The translations under genes and the position numbers were made by a program. This document shows, piece after piece, positions 18,255-27,071 of a stretch of DNA of 64,000 nucleotides (its first letter is position 1; the number at the start of each line of letters is the position of its first letter). The DNA is taken from the NCBI RefSeq assembly GCF_006968745.1, contig NZ_CP030118.1, positions 5,802,340 to 5,866,339 on the forward strand. Direction: 5' to 3'. The notes below the pieces were generated by a model that searched no databases, had not been told where the DNA came from, and saw only the letters and a list, made by a program, of their open reading frames with translations. The stretch comes from Brasilonema sennae CENA114. Lineage in GTDB: Bacteria > Cyanobacteriota > Cyanobacteriia > Cyanobacteriales > Nostocaceae.

Positions 18255-18354
18255 AAATTGATTAACTCTCAAATCCTTTTTTGCGGTCGGTTTTATAGGT
18301 TTTGGGCAGTGGGGTTATTGTACCGTCAAATTGTAATCGTACTGTTATCTGACT

Positions 18355-18425
18355 TCAAATACCTCACAACGCCACTCCCCTCAACGGAGGGGAACCTCCG
18401 CACGGGGGTGGCTCCCCTCACACCA
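18355..18425. repeat. Dispersed palindromic repeat
   Basis: CAACGGAGGGGAACCTCCGC and the following GGGGTGGCTCCCCTCAC form GC-rich palindromes. The same design occurs at 11340-11390 with CGCGGGGAACCCGCG, so this belongs to a repeat family spread across the window. Confidence 0.6.
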
Positions 18426-18561
18426 CGAGAACCATCGTAGTGATTTTAGAGCAATTTTTTACAACTGCGTCTACTATCAGTAATTTTCCAGATTAGTAAC
18501 CTACCTCCTGTAAATTAAATTAATTTTAGTAATCAAATCAATCAAGTCAAAAGGAAAAACT

Positions 18562-19560
18562 ATGTCGCCTGGAAAACCTACTATTTTGGTGACCGGGGGT
18601 GCTGGATATATCGGCTCCCATACAGTGCTTGCTCTTAAGCAAGCAGGTTTTGACGTGATAATACTCGATAATCTCGTTTACGGACACCGGGATTTGGTTG
18701 AAAAAGTTTTACAGGTAGAACTTGTAGTGGGAGATACTGGCGATCGCCCCCTGTTGGATGATTTGTTCAATACACGAGCGATCGCCGCCGTGATGCACTT
18801 TTCGGCTTATGCCTATGTAGGAGAATCCGTAACCGATCCTGCAAAGTATTACCGTAACAACGTTCTCGGCACCCTAACTCTGTTAGAAGCCATGCTCGCA
18901 GCGTCTGTTAAGAAATTTGTATTTTCTTCTACTTGTGCAACATACGGGGTACCTGAAGTTATACCAATCCCGGAAGACCATCCCCAGAATCCAATTAACC
19001 CTTATGGTGCTACCAAGCTGATGGTAGAACGGATTCTCTCTGATTTTGATGTTGCTTATGATTTTAAGTCGGTGCGGTTCCGCTATTTTAACGCCGCTGG
19101 TGCCGCTCCCAATGGCTTATTAGGAGAAGACCATAACCCAGAAACCCATTTGATCCCCCTTGTCTTGCAAACTGCCTTGGGTAAGCGCGAGTCTATCTCG
19201 GTTTTCGGCACTGATTATCCCACGCCAGATGGAACGTGCATTCGAGATTATATTCATGTCAGCGACTTAGCAGACGCCCACGTTTTGGGATTGGAATATT
19301 TATTGAAAGGCGGCGATAGCGAAGTTTTTAATTTAGGAAATGGTAGCGGCTTCTCAGTTAAAGAAGTTATTGAAGCTGCAAAGCAAGTGACACAAAAAGA
19401 TATCAAAGTCGTGCAGTGCGATCGCCGTCCCGGTGATCCACCCGCACTCATTGGCACTAGCGAGAAAGCCCGAAAAATCCTAGGCTGGCATCCACAATAC
19501 TCTTCTATTGAAGATATTATCACTCACGCTTGGCAGTGGCACCAGAATCGGCATAAGTAG
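18562..19560 (+). CDS. galE: UDP-glucose 4-epimerase
   Basis: This 332-residue short-chain dehydrogenase-type epimerase interconverts UDP-glucose and UDP-galactose in the cytosol. The NAD motif VTGGAGYIGSH is at 9-19. The catalytic Ser/Thr lies in FSSTCATYG and the YxxxK pair in NPYGATKLMVE. The C-terminal blocks DGTCIRDYIHVSDLADAH and NLGNGSGFSVKEV are canonical. AAAAGGAAAAACT precedes the ATG. It supplies galactosyl donors for the surface polysaccharides suggested by neighbouring genes. A convergent minus-strand gene follows, separated by a hairpin. Confidence 0.95.
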   Translation: MSPGKPTILVTGGAGYIGSHTVLALKQAGFDVIILDNLVYGHRDLVEKVLQVELVVGDTGDRPLLDDLFNTRAIAAVMHFSAYAYVGESVTDPAKYYRNNVLGTLTLLEAMLAASVKKFVFSSTCATYGVPEVIPIPEDHPQNPINPYGATKLMVERILSDFDVAYDFKSVRFRYFNAAGAAPNGLLGEDHNPETHLIPLVLQTALGKRESISVFGTDYPTPDGTCIRDYIHVSDLADAHVLGLEYLLKGGDSEVFNLGNGSGFSVKEVIEAAKQVTQKDIKVVQCDRRPGDPPALIGTSEKARKILGWHPQYSSIEDIITHAWQWHQNRHK

Positions 19561-19572
19561 AGTGCGGAAGAT

Positions 19573-19670
19573 TAGGAGGATGAGGAGGGATAAGATCAGA
19601 ACGCCTGCGGCGACCCCCTTAAAAAGGGGGTAAATGGGTAAAATAGACCTGATCCCCCTCATCCTCCTCA
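19573..19670. terminator. Nested inverted repeats between convergent genes
   Basis: An inner stem CCCCCTTAAAAAGGGGG (19614-19630) sits inside a wider inverted repeat (TAGGAGGATGAGGAGGG near 19573-19589 against its complement near 19652-19668). It lies between the 3' ends of galE and the 19671 gene and probably serves as a two-way terminator. Confidence 0.6.
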
Positions 19671-20351
19671 TCAGCCCTCCCTTTTTTTCACCATGCGTAG
19701 TACCCCGAAGAAGACACCAACTGCTAAAAGAAGTGAAAGGGCGATCGCCCAAAATGGCACTCCCTGAGTTCGCTCTTCGGTGACACTTTGATTGACATTC
19801 TGCACAGTTTGTGATTCTTGTACATTATTATTTGTTGCTGAACCAACTGCCACGGTAACTGGAAACTTTAGCTCAAATGGCTGGAAACTCTTTCCATCTT
19901 TAGGTTTACCACTCAGTTGTAGCTGATACGCTCCAGCTCTCGGAAAAGTTATTTCCGTACCAGGTATGCCTTGAAACCGTTCTACCGAAACAGCTTGTAA
20001 GGACGGTTCAATGAGTGGTGGTTCACTAGGTGAGTGAGGTTCAGCGTAAACAGCTAATTGACAATTACACTCGGCTAAAGGGATAACTTTTCCACCTTTG
20101 CGAGTCAGAGCAAACCAGGTTTTTGCTGGCTCTCCGGCGCGGGGGTTATCATTTGGTTCTACGTGTAAGGTCGCGCCAACATTTCCTTCAGTCTTGACCT
20201 TGTGGGCAATGGCTGGGGAACCTATAGTTAAAAATAGAACAAATACAAAGAGTAATAATACTTGTTTTTTTAGACTCCTCTTTGCTGCGCTCAATCCCTG
20301 TCGGGGATTGGAGGGATCACATCTTTTCCTAGGACTTTTTTGAGGGAACAT
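19671..20351 (-). CDS. Exported single-pass membrane protein coupled to a SafE-type transporter
   Basis: This 226-residue protein starts at the ATG at 20349-20351, overlapping the 3' end of the upstream transporter gene by 23 bases. A later TTG near residue 18 (just before SAAKRSLKKQ) is also possible. A hydrophobic signal segment (VLLLFVFVLFLTIGSPAIA) is followed by an extracytoplasmic beta-rich domain with HKVKTEGNVGATLHVEPND and LAECNCQLAVYAEP. A C-terminal membrane helix (FWAIALSLLLAVGVFFGVL) ends in basic residues. I infer a partner of the transporter in metal or redox homeostasis at the membrane. No named family is recognised. Confidence 0.65.
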   Translation of the reverse strand: MFPQKSPRKRCDPSNPRQGLSAAKRSLKKQVLLLFVFVLFLTIGSPAIAHKVKTEGNVGATLHVEPNDNPRAGEPAKTWFALTRKGGKVIPLAECNCQLAVYAEPHSPSEPPLIEPSLQAVSVERFQGIPGTEITFPRAGAYQLQLSGKPKDGKSFQPFELKFPVTVAVGSATNNNVQESQTVQNVNQSVTEERTQGVPFWAIALSLLLAVGVFFGVLRMVKKREG

Positions 20352-21552
20352 AAAATTTCTGTAAAGACAACATTGACCAGAAAAAGCGCCAACGCACCAG
20401 CAACACAATCAAGGTGACAATTCCCAGAAGCACTGCCGCTAATTTATTCTCCCAGGTAACTTGAGAAGAACCAAAATAGTGGGAGCCAATTATCACAGCA
20501 TGAATCGTGCTTAATAGTAAAGCTGGCACGCTTAACAAATGAATTGCTCGCCAGCGCTTGCCTAAAGACTTCTGCAAACGGTCAAAACTGGTCAGGGCAG
20601 GGGGAGTCATCAGCGCCAGTGCTACAGCACCCAAAGCCATGCCCACCTGATAATCTGGTAGCAAGAACAAAAAGGCTGCAAAATTCCATTGCAGTGAATG
20701 TTCCATCATGTGGACAGTGTGAGCCAAAGACAACACAAAAGCACCGACTCCCAACGCACGACGATAACGCAAAGGTGCTGCCCACAAGTTGCTGATGGGA
20801 CGAGCAACAAGCGCCAGAATTAAACAAACTAACGCTCCATGTCCGGTGTAATCTACCATTGTGTCGCCAGTCCGCAACAGGGTTAGCACACCAATTGTGA
20901 GAGTCACCCAACCACCCAAGCGAAACAATTGACTGCGCCTGTCTTTACTAACTAACGACGTAGACACACCCACACCTAACATTGTAGGCAGAGTTCCGAT
21001 CCCAAATGCCAGCATTGTTGCTGCACCCATCCACAAATTGCCAGTTTCTGCAGCTTTAATTTGAGCAGTATACAGAAAACCACAAGGCATTAAACCCCAA
21101 GTCATACCCAAAAGCGCTGGTGTCCACCATTTGGTTTGGAGAGAAAGCTTAACCATTCCCTGACTGAGGTGGTTGTGTAAACGACTTTGCATAAGAGGGT
21201 GCAGCAATGGAATTCGAGGCAGAAAGTCTGGTTTTATTTGTCCAATACCAAACCAAATCAGCAAAATGCCAGTAAGAATCGCCATCCATTGGCGTAATTG
21301 GCTACCGATACCTGCCATTTGTCCACTGGCAAGCAATACCGAACCAAGCGCCCCAATCCCCGCACCAACAAGAACATAGCTCAGCATCCGTCCCAAATTT
21401 AGGAGAACGTGAAATTGCAATTGCTGTCGCCAATGAGGAGTTTCCTGCTTATGAGACAGGGAAAACGCAACTGCCAAGGGACCACACATGCCAACGCAAT
21501 GTCCAAAACTTCCTAGGAATCCCAGAGCTAGGATGAGTAATAAATTTATCAT
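20329..21552 (-). CDS. SafE/UreH-type transporter fused to a ferric-reductase-like heme domain
   Basis: This is a 407-residue polytopic membrane protein. Residues 1-210 are a SafE/UreH_2-type domain starting with LGFLGSFGHCVGMCGPLAVA, whose His and Cys residues recall heavy-metal handling in this family. Residues about 245-400 contain an RRALGVGAFVLSLAHTVHMM segment, then ALTSFDRLQKSLGKRWRAIH and STIHAVIIGSHYF. This is the pattern of ferric reductase/MsrQ-type heme b membrane domains, with paired histidines. The protein probably links metal transport to transmembrane electron transfer. The exported protein encoded immediately downstream overlaps its stop and may work with it. Confidence 0.75.
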   Translation of the reverse strand: MINLLLILALGFLGSFGHCVGMCGPLAVAFSLSHKQETPHWRQQLQFHVLLNLGRMLSYVLVGAGIGALGSVLLASGQMAGIGSQLRQWMAILTGILLIWFGIGQIKPDFLPRIPLLHPLMQSRLHNHLSQGMVKLSLQTKWWTPALLGMTWGLMPCGFLYTAQIKAAETGNLWMGAATMLAFGIGTLPTMLGVGVSTSLVSKDRRSQLFRLGGWVTLTIGVLTLLRTGDTMVDYTGHGALVCLILALVARPISNLWAAPLRYRRALGVGAFVLSLAHTVHMMEHSLQWNFAAFLFLLPDYQVGMALGAVALALMTPPALTSFDRLQKSLGKRWRAIHLLSVPALLLSTIHAVIIGSHYFGSSQVTWENKLAAVLLGIVTLIVLLVRWRFFWSMLSLQKFYVPSKKS

Positions 21553-21812
21553 TAGTTATTAAAAATTAAAAAAATGACAACTAAAAAATACGACTAAAAA
21601 ATAAGAAAATTGAAAAGTTTCATGAGGAACTTTACATGAAGTGAGTTCTTCTGTCAAAAGACACGATGTCAAACTTAGTGTTTGCGCTATCCTATCTCAA
21701 GAGCGACCAAAAAAGAAAAGGATACAAGCCTTTGGATTCATCCAAGGGGTCTTCAATTTTGAATTTTGAACTTTGAATTTTGAATTTGAGTACTCTCCCC
21801 CTAACCTTTTTT

Positions 21813-22913
21813 ATGAGATATATGAAAAAACGGTTTTGGCTGTTGCTTGTGCTACTAGTGACAGTCGTTGTCATAGTAGTTACTAACGTGTTTCTTAAAC
21901 AGGATCGGGAGTCAGTTGTTTATAGTATTAGAGTTAACAATCCTGTCACTACAAATAAAGATACACAAACACCAACACAAAAAGATACACAGACAGACGA
22001 TTCTTCAGCGTCTTTGCATCCTCCTATTTCTGATTCCTTACAAGTTTCTAGTGATAAGTTGTTTGCCCATATTCTCAGGTTAAATTTTACACGAAATACA
22101 CCACCAGAGCGATCGCGCACTCGCGCCTACATCACAGCTGAACTCAAAAGAATGGGCTGGAAACCCAAGTTAGAAAAATTCCCTGATGGTGTCAACATCT
22201 TCGCGGAAAAACCAGGAACTGACAAAAATGCAAAAGCAATTTTGGTAGGCGCTCATTACGATACTGTTTATTTCTCTCCTGGGGCTGATGATAACGCTAG
22301 TGGTGTTGCTGTGACTCTGGAAATTGCTCGACTTTTTGGTTCGCATCCCACAGCGAGAACGTTGCAACTCGCTTTTTTCGATAAGGAGGAAGCAGGACTT
22401 TTAGGAAGTAAAGCTTTTGTGACAAACAAGAAACATCTGGAAAACTTGCAAGGCGTGATTATTATGGATATGGTGGGTTTTGCTTGTCACACTTCTGGCT
22501 GTCAGAAATATCCAACAACTTTACCAGTGACGCCACCCAGTGATAAGGGTGATTTTTTAGCAGTGGTAGGCGATACAGAACATTTACCGCTGCTGAATGC
22601 TTTTCAAAATTCACAGATGCTTCCTGCAATCTCCTTTAATAAGGGAACTACCGGGGGATCAACTTTACCATCTGTGCTCACACTCCCAATACCTCTCAAA
22701 GGCTTGCTGACACCTGATACTCTACGCAGCGACCATGCTCCATTTTGGTATCAAGGAGTAGGGGCAGTTTTGGTTACTGATACGGCAAATTTACGGACTC
22801 CTCATTATCACAAATCCAGCGATGTTCCAGCAACTATTGATCGCGAGTTTTTTGCGGGGGCGGCGCAGGTTGTTGTGAATGCGACTAGGGGATTATTGGA
22901 AAATGGCAGTTAA
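21813..22913 (+). CDS. M28-family zinc aminopeptidase, membrane-anchored or secreted
   Basis: A 366-residue protein starts at the ATG at 21813; another ATG three codons later is equally good. An N-terminal hydrophobic helix (FWLLLVLLVTVVVIVVTNVF) acts as signal or anchor, then comes a Thr/Gln-rich linker. The M28 di-zinc motifs are GAHYDTVY, GADDNASGV, DKEEAGLLGS and DMVGF, with a final SDHAPFW. It would trim peptides outside the cytoplasmic membrane. It is complete and of usual length. It is preceded by simple repeats of TTTGAATTTTGAA and followed by a cruciform-rich element. Confidence 0.88.
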   Translation: MRYMKKRFWLLLVLLVTVVVIVVTNVFLKQDRESVVYSIRVNNPVTTNKDTQTPTQKDTQTDDSSASLHPPISDSLQVSSDKLFAHILRLNFTRNTPPERSRTRAYITAELKRMGWKPKLEKFPDGVNIFAEKPGTDKNAKAILVGAHYDTVYFSPGADDNASGVAVTLEIARLFGSHPTARTLQLAFFDKEEAGLLGSKAFVTNKKHLENLQGVIIMDMVGFACHTSGCQKYPTTLPVTPPSDKGDFLAVVGDTEHLPLLNAFQNSQMLPAISFNKGTTGGSTLPSVLTLPIPLKGLLTPDTLRSDHAPFWYQGVGAVLVTDTANLRTPHYHKSSDVPATIDREFFAGAAQVVVNATRGLLENGS

Positions 22914-22989
22914 GCAGACGAGTTTTTGAGACTCGACGACGAGCAATACGGTTTGGATAACTCAGATCTTGCACCATACTTTTCGTCCG

Positions 22990-23205
22990 CCAAGAAATAA
23001 ATTTCTTGGCTCAAAGTCCAAGTCCGTTAAAACGGACTGATACCAATCGGCGTTCTAAAACGTAATTTAGATTTTGGGAGTATCCTTAAAACTGAGGTAC
23101 TTAAGGCATTTCAGTTTTACGGTTTAGATTACACTTTGGTATGAGTAAGTTTTTCAGTCCGTTTTAACGGACTTGGTTTATTAGCCCAGAACTTAAGTTC
23201 TGGGC
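22990..23205. mobile_element. Cruciform-rich MITE-like element
   Basis: CCAAGTCCGTTAAAACGGAC (followed by TGA) at 23018-23040 is exactly inverted at 23154-23176, giving 23-base arms. Each arm is itself self-complementary. Inside, GATACCAA is mirrored by TTGGTATG. Two further perfect palindromes flank it: CCAAGAAATAAATTTCTTGG at 22990-23009 and a 22-base palindrome at 23184-23205 centred on CTTAAG. No gene is present between 22914 and 23350. Confidence 0.6.
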
Positions 23206-23350
23206 GTACTCAGCCGGAGGTGCAAGATCTGAGATAAACCTACAGGCGATCGCGCTTGCCTAGATTCCACGTTGGAAGAAAAGAAATTCTAGCTAAGACA
23301 GTAATTTCAGCAGTAGACTTTATAGAAGAAAGCCACATTTAGTCATTGCT

Positions 23351-23563
23351 ATGACAACCAAACAAGCAATTTTTGAAGTGATTGAACAACTGCCAGAGCA
23401 GCAGCTAGAAGACGTGTTGCGGTATGTTCAACAGCTAGCTGACAGAAATCCTCTGAACCAGAATCCACCGACTTCCAGTAGCGATCCCCTGGCAAACTTT
23501 ATCGGTGCAGTATCTCACGGCTCGCTAGCAGCCAACTTAGACGATGAACTGTATGGTGAGTAA
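23351..23563 (+). CDS. Antitoxin-like protein (DUF2281-type) of a PIN toxin pair
   Basis: This 70-residue protein has an N-terminal helix pattern (AIFEVIEQLPEQQLEDVLRY) typical of DUF2281-like antitoxins, then a Pro/Ser linker and an acidic tail (AANLDDELYGE) that could bind the toxin. Its stop codon lies inside the first codons of the PIN-domain gene, as in type II toxin-antitoxin operons. It probably neutralises the toxin and represses its own promoter, although no DNA-binding motif is obvious. Confidence 0.75.
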   Translation: MTTKQAIFEVIEQLPEQQLEDVLRYVQQLADRNPLNQNPPTSSSDPLANFIGAVSHGSLAANLDDELYGE

Positions 23564-23981
23564 GCTTTTCATTGATACTTGGGGTTGGCTTACGCTCCAC
23601 GACAAAAGTGAACGCTATCACCAAGAAGCCACACAAGCTTACCAGCGTGTCATTGCTCAAAAAGGACAAATTTATACAACTGACTACATTCTCGACGAAA
23701 CATTCACTTTCTTTTTTCGACGACTTCCTGCACCAAAGGCGGACCAATCCATGAAAGCGCTGCTGTCAGCCTTTTTGTCTGATAACTTTTATTTAATCCG
23801 TATTACTGAAGAACGCTTTGCTCAAACCCAAGTACTCCGTTCTAAGTTTCTCGATAAGCCCCTAATTTCTTTTACTGATTTGACCTCAATGGTTGTTATG
23901 CAAGAATGTAGCATTACAACAATCCTTACCGAAGATGCTCACTTCACTCATGTGGGCATGGGCTTTGAGCTAGTTCCCTAG
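23553..23981 (+). CDS. PIN-domain ribonuclease toxin
   Basis: A 142-residue protein starts at the ATG at 23553, overlapping the antitoxin by 11 bases; an ATG three codons earlier is possible. The PIN acidic residues are visible: KLFIDTWGWL (first Asp), TDYILDETFTFF (Asp and Glu), SFTDLTSMVVMQE (Asp) and TEDAHFTHVGMGF at the end. It should cleave RNA when free of its antitoxin. The pair sits next to the STAND/TIR genes, on the opposite strand, as part of a possible defence island. Confidence 0.85.
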   Translation: MVSKLFIDTWGWLTLHDKSERYHQEATQAYQRVIAQKGQIYTTDYILDETFTFFFRRLPAPKADQSMKALLSAFLSDNFYLIRITEERFAQTQVLRSKFLDKPLISFTDLTSMVVMQECSITTILTEDAHFTHVGMGFELVP

Positions 23982-24002
23982 CCGTACAGAACTTTTTTCC
24001 AC

Positions 24003-27000
24003 CTACTTAATCCCATCACACATATGCATATCGCTCTCACTTACATTCGGATTGGTCTGCAAATAATCACGCACCCAATTGCAGCCGCGCACCAGTAAAT
24101 CCGAAATCGCTGTGTTGTCCGAACTAGCAGAAGCAATTGTTTTGCCGTCGGGACTGAAACTCACGCCCCAAACCGCATCGCTATCATCATTGAGGGTTTT
24201 GAGCAATTGTCCTTGCAGGTTCCACAATCGTACTGTCTTGTCTGAACTGGCAGAAGCAATTGTTTTGCCGTCGGGACTGAAACTCACGCCCCAAACCGCA
24301 TCGCTATGACCGTTGAGGGTTGGCAACTGCCCTTGCAAGTCCGACAAGCTTACGGTCTTGCCCAAACTGACGGAAGCAATCCTCTTGTCATTTGGGCTGA
24401 AACTCACGCCCCGAAGCGCATCGCTATGACCATTGAGGGTTGGCAACTGGCCTTGCAGGTTCCACAATCGTACTGTCTTGTCTGAACTGGCAGAAGCAAT
24501 TGTTTTGCCGTTGGGACTGAAACTGACGCCAATGACCCCATCGCTATGACCATTGAGAGTTTTGAGCAACTGCCCTTGCAGATTCCACAACCGTATCGTC
24601 TTGTCCGAACTGGCAGAAGCAATTGTTTTGCCGTCGGGACTGAAACTGACGCCATAGACTCTATCGCTATGACCACTTAAGGTTTTGAGCAATTGCCCTT
24701 GCAAATTCCACAACCGTACTGTCTTGTCCGAACTGGCGGAAGCAATTGTCTTTCCGTCGGAACTGAAACTGACGCCAATGACCCCATCGCTATGACCATT
24801 GAAGGTTTTGAGCAATTGCCCTTGCAGATTCCACAACCGTACCGTATTGTCCCAACTTGCAGAAGCAATTGTCTTGCCGTCGGGACTGAAACTGACGCCA
24901 ATGACCTCAGCGCTATGACCATTGAAAGTTTTGAGCAACTGCCCTTGCAGGTTCCACAACCGTACGGTCTTGTCCGAACTGGCGGAAGCAATTGTCTTGC
25001 CGTCGGGACTGAAACTGACGCCAATGACCGCACTGCTATGACCGTTGAGGGTTTCGAGCAACTGCCCTTGTAGGTTCCACAACCGTACCGTGTTGTCCCA
25101 ACTGGTAGAAACAATCGTCTTGCCGTCGGGACTGAAACTAACGGCCCGAACCGTATTGCTATGTTTTTCTAAACGATTGCGCTCCCTGATACCATAGACT
25201 GCTTGCCGTAGCGTGGGCACAACTTGTGCCAGAAGTTGGGTTTCGGCTATTCCCCAGGTTGCTTTTTGCAGTTTTGTTCCTGCTCTCAGAGCTTCCAGCA
25301 AAGCATCCAACTGTTGGTTGGAATAAAAAAACGCTTCTGAGGATGTTCTGAAAGCTTTGATTTCATTTTGTTGAGCTTGGCGGTATTGAAAGAAAGCCGC
25401 AACCCCTAGCCCACTAGCAGCAAGAAAACCAGCCACCGCCACAACCAGAGCATACGTAATATTCCTACGAGCTTTTTTTTGACGTTCAATTTCTTCTTGT
25501 TGTCGCCTCAGTTCCTCTTGCTGTTGTCGCTCTTTCTCAGCCTCCTCAGCATCACGAGCTCTAGCACTCTCATCTAAAAACTGCATTGCCTGTTCAAACT
25601 GCGGGTTATAACGCCCAGCCCAAGCTTGATTCGGTTTATTGCGTTCTCGCCATTTCAAAGCAATCGTAAGTTCTGGATCACGCCAGAGTCCGGCTTGCTT
25701 TTCCTGGTACAGTGCTGAGGTTTCCGCCAAACGGCGATAAATCCGAGCCGACTGCGCTTCTTCTTCCACCCAGTCTTTTAACTTCTGCCAAACCCGCATG
25801 AAACTTTCATGGGAAATATCCAGTACAAAATTTTCATTCAATTCCACAGGCACAGGCGGCATGAGAAATGAACAACCAGGAGCGCGGAACTGCTCTACAA
25901 TATCGATAACTGCTGCTTCGGTTGCTTCCGCAACGGCACAAACTTCACTCAGTTTTGTGGGGCGGCGAATCCCGCGACTATCGGAACCTTTCTCTGTCAG
26001 ACATTTAAACAGTTTTTCGGCAATTTTTTGGCAGCGTTCATCTGGTAATTGGTTATAAATTTCGTCCGCGTGTTGCGACAGCGCCTTATCCATCCCACCG
26101 ATCGCCTCATAATGCTGCAGGTCAATTGGTTCTCCAAGTTTGTGGTAATTCCAAGTCCGCATCAGCGCGTGTTGCAAAATCGGCAACTGGTCTGGGTTAT
26201 CGCCCACATCATTAATCAGCCGATTTACTAACCGTGGTGTGATTTCTTCTTCGCCAACGCCGACGGGACCTGTAATTGCTGCTCGCAGTTGGTCGCGCGT
26301 TAAGCGTGGAATCAAGTACTGACTGTCATTCATCTTTTCCGGTAAATCCCGGAATTGCGCACAATCCCCCAAAAAATCCGAGCGCATTGTCAGCACAACA
26401 TAAATTGGCAACTCCTGCTGTTGATACCGAGTTGCGTTCACAGGTATCACCTCACCCCTGCCCCTCTCCTTAGTAAGGAGAGGGGTGCCCGGAGGGCGGG
26501 GTGAGGTTTGTGAATCCAACTTAGTACGAGTTGCTTCCAAAAGCAGCTTGACAAATGCGGCGGCTTCATCCCCAGAATCTTTCCTAGGAGAGTTTTGCTT
26601 GAATCGAAACAGTTCCTCAAATTGGTCAACCACAACCAGCAAGTTTTCATCACTCGGTTTTCTCGCCTGCTGGACAACTTCAATTAGTCCTAAAGCACCG
26701 CGTCGTAAAACTGTTTCAGTAATAATTGTTTGAATTGGGGCATCTTCTGTCTCTAAACCTAAAACATCTGGATGATTCAGCGCCTGTGCCAAATTCGCGA
26801 TGGGGTCATTTCCCGGACGCATCAGCGCCACCCGCCAACTTGAGCCAGCCTGTGTCATGAATCCACCCAACAGCGCCGGAAGTAACCCCGCTCTCACCAG
26901 CGAAGATTTTCCACTTCCCGATGTCCCGACAACTGCTAAAAACCGATGACGCCGCAGCCTGCGGAGTAACTCATCCGTTTGCCCTTCTCGCCCAAAAAAC

Positions 27001-27071
27001 AAATAGTTTTCATGCGCTTCAAAAGGTCGCAATCCCGGAAAAGGATTCAGGCGAGTTTGGGTTTCCAGCAT
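24003..27071 (-). CDS. nSTAND1 NTPase with C-terminal WD40 repeats
   Basis: This 1022-residue protein starts at the ATG at 27069-27071, which overlaps the TIR gene stop as TGATG. Residues about 10-60 hold the nSTAND1 opening (NPFPGLRPFEAHENYLFFGR) and Walker A GTSGSGKSS. Walker B reads ENLLVVVDQFEELF near 145. A coiled coil and a membrane-like helix (ALVVAVAGFLAASGLGVAAFF) follow near 540. Eight full WD40 repeats and a ninth truncated one occupy about 635-985. The C-terminus (LLVRGCNWVRDYLQTNP) is a shared tail of cyanobacterial STAND proteins. STAND ATPases oligomerise on sensing a ligand; many are anti-phage sensors. A 57-base palindromic repeat sits in frame at 26450-26506. Confidence 0.88.
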   Translation of the reverse strand: MLETQTRLNPFPGLRPFEAHENYLFFGREGQTDELLRRLRRHRFLAVVGTSGSGKSSLVRAGLLPALLGGFMTQAGSSWRVALMRPGNDPIANLAQALNHPDVLGLETEDAPIQTIITETVLRRGALGLIEVVQQARKPSDENLLVVVDQFEELFRFKQNSPRKDSGDEAAAFVKLLLEATRTKLDSQTSPRPPGTPLLTKERGRGEVIPVNATRYQQQELPIYVVLTMRSDFLGDCAQFRDLPEKMNDSQYLIPRLTRDQLRAAITGPVGVGEEEITPRLVNRLINDVGDNPDQLPILQHALMRTWNYHKLGEPIDLQHYEAIGGMDKALSQHADEIYNQLPDERCQKIAEKLFKCLTEKGSDSRGIRRPTKLSEVCAVAEATEAAVIDIVEQFRAPGCSFLMPPVPVELNENFVLDISHESFMRVWQKLKDWVEEEAQSARIYRRLAETSALYQEKQAGLWRDPELTIALKWRERNKPNQAWAGRYNPQFEQAMQFLDESARARDAEEAEKERQQQEELRRQQEEIERQKKARRNITYALVVAVAGFLAASGLGVAAFFQYRQAQQNEIKAFRTSSEAFFYSNQQLDALLEALRAGTKLQKATWGIAETQLLAQVVPTLRQAVYGIRERNRLEKHSNTVRAVSFSPDGKTIVSTSWDNTVRLWNLQGQLLETLNGHSSAVIGVSFSPDGKTIASASSDKTVRLWNLQGQLLKTFNGHSAEVIGVSFSPDGKTIASASWDNTVRLWNLQGQLLKTFNGHSDGVIGVSFSSDGKTIASASSDKTVRLWNLQGQLLKTLSGHSDRVYGVSFSPDGKTIASASSDKTIRLWNLQGQLLKTLNGHSDGVIGVSFSPNGKTIASASSDKTVRLWNLQGQLPTLNGHSDALRGVSFSPNDKRIASVSLGKTVSLSDLQGQLPTLNGHSDAVWGVSFSPDGKTIASASSDKTVRLWNLQGQLLKTLNDDSDAVWGVSFSPDGKTIASASSDNTAISDLLVRGCNWVRDYLQTNPNVSESDMHMCDGIK
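26450..26506. repeat. Palindromic repeat inserted in frame within the STAND gene
   Basis: The outer arms CCTCACCCC (26450-26458) and GGGGTGAGG (26498-26506) enclose an inner 25-base palindrome at 26461-26485 (stem CCCCTCTCCTTA). The element is 57 bases, exactly 19 codons, and keeps the frame. It encodes a Pro/Arg/Gly-rich loop between Walker B and the LTMRSDF block. Confidence 0.75.

Noticed and set aside
24079..25114. Several open frames opposite or out of frame with the WD40 region
   Set aside because: They are shadows created by near-identical WD40 repeats, and their cysteine-rich composition is an artefact.
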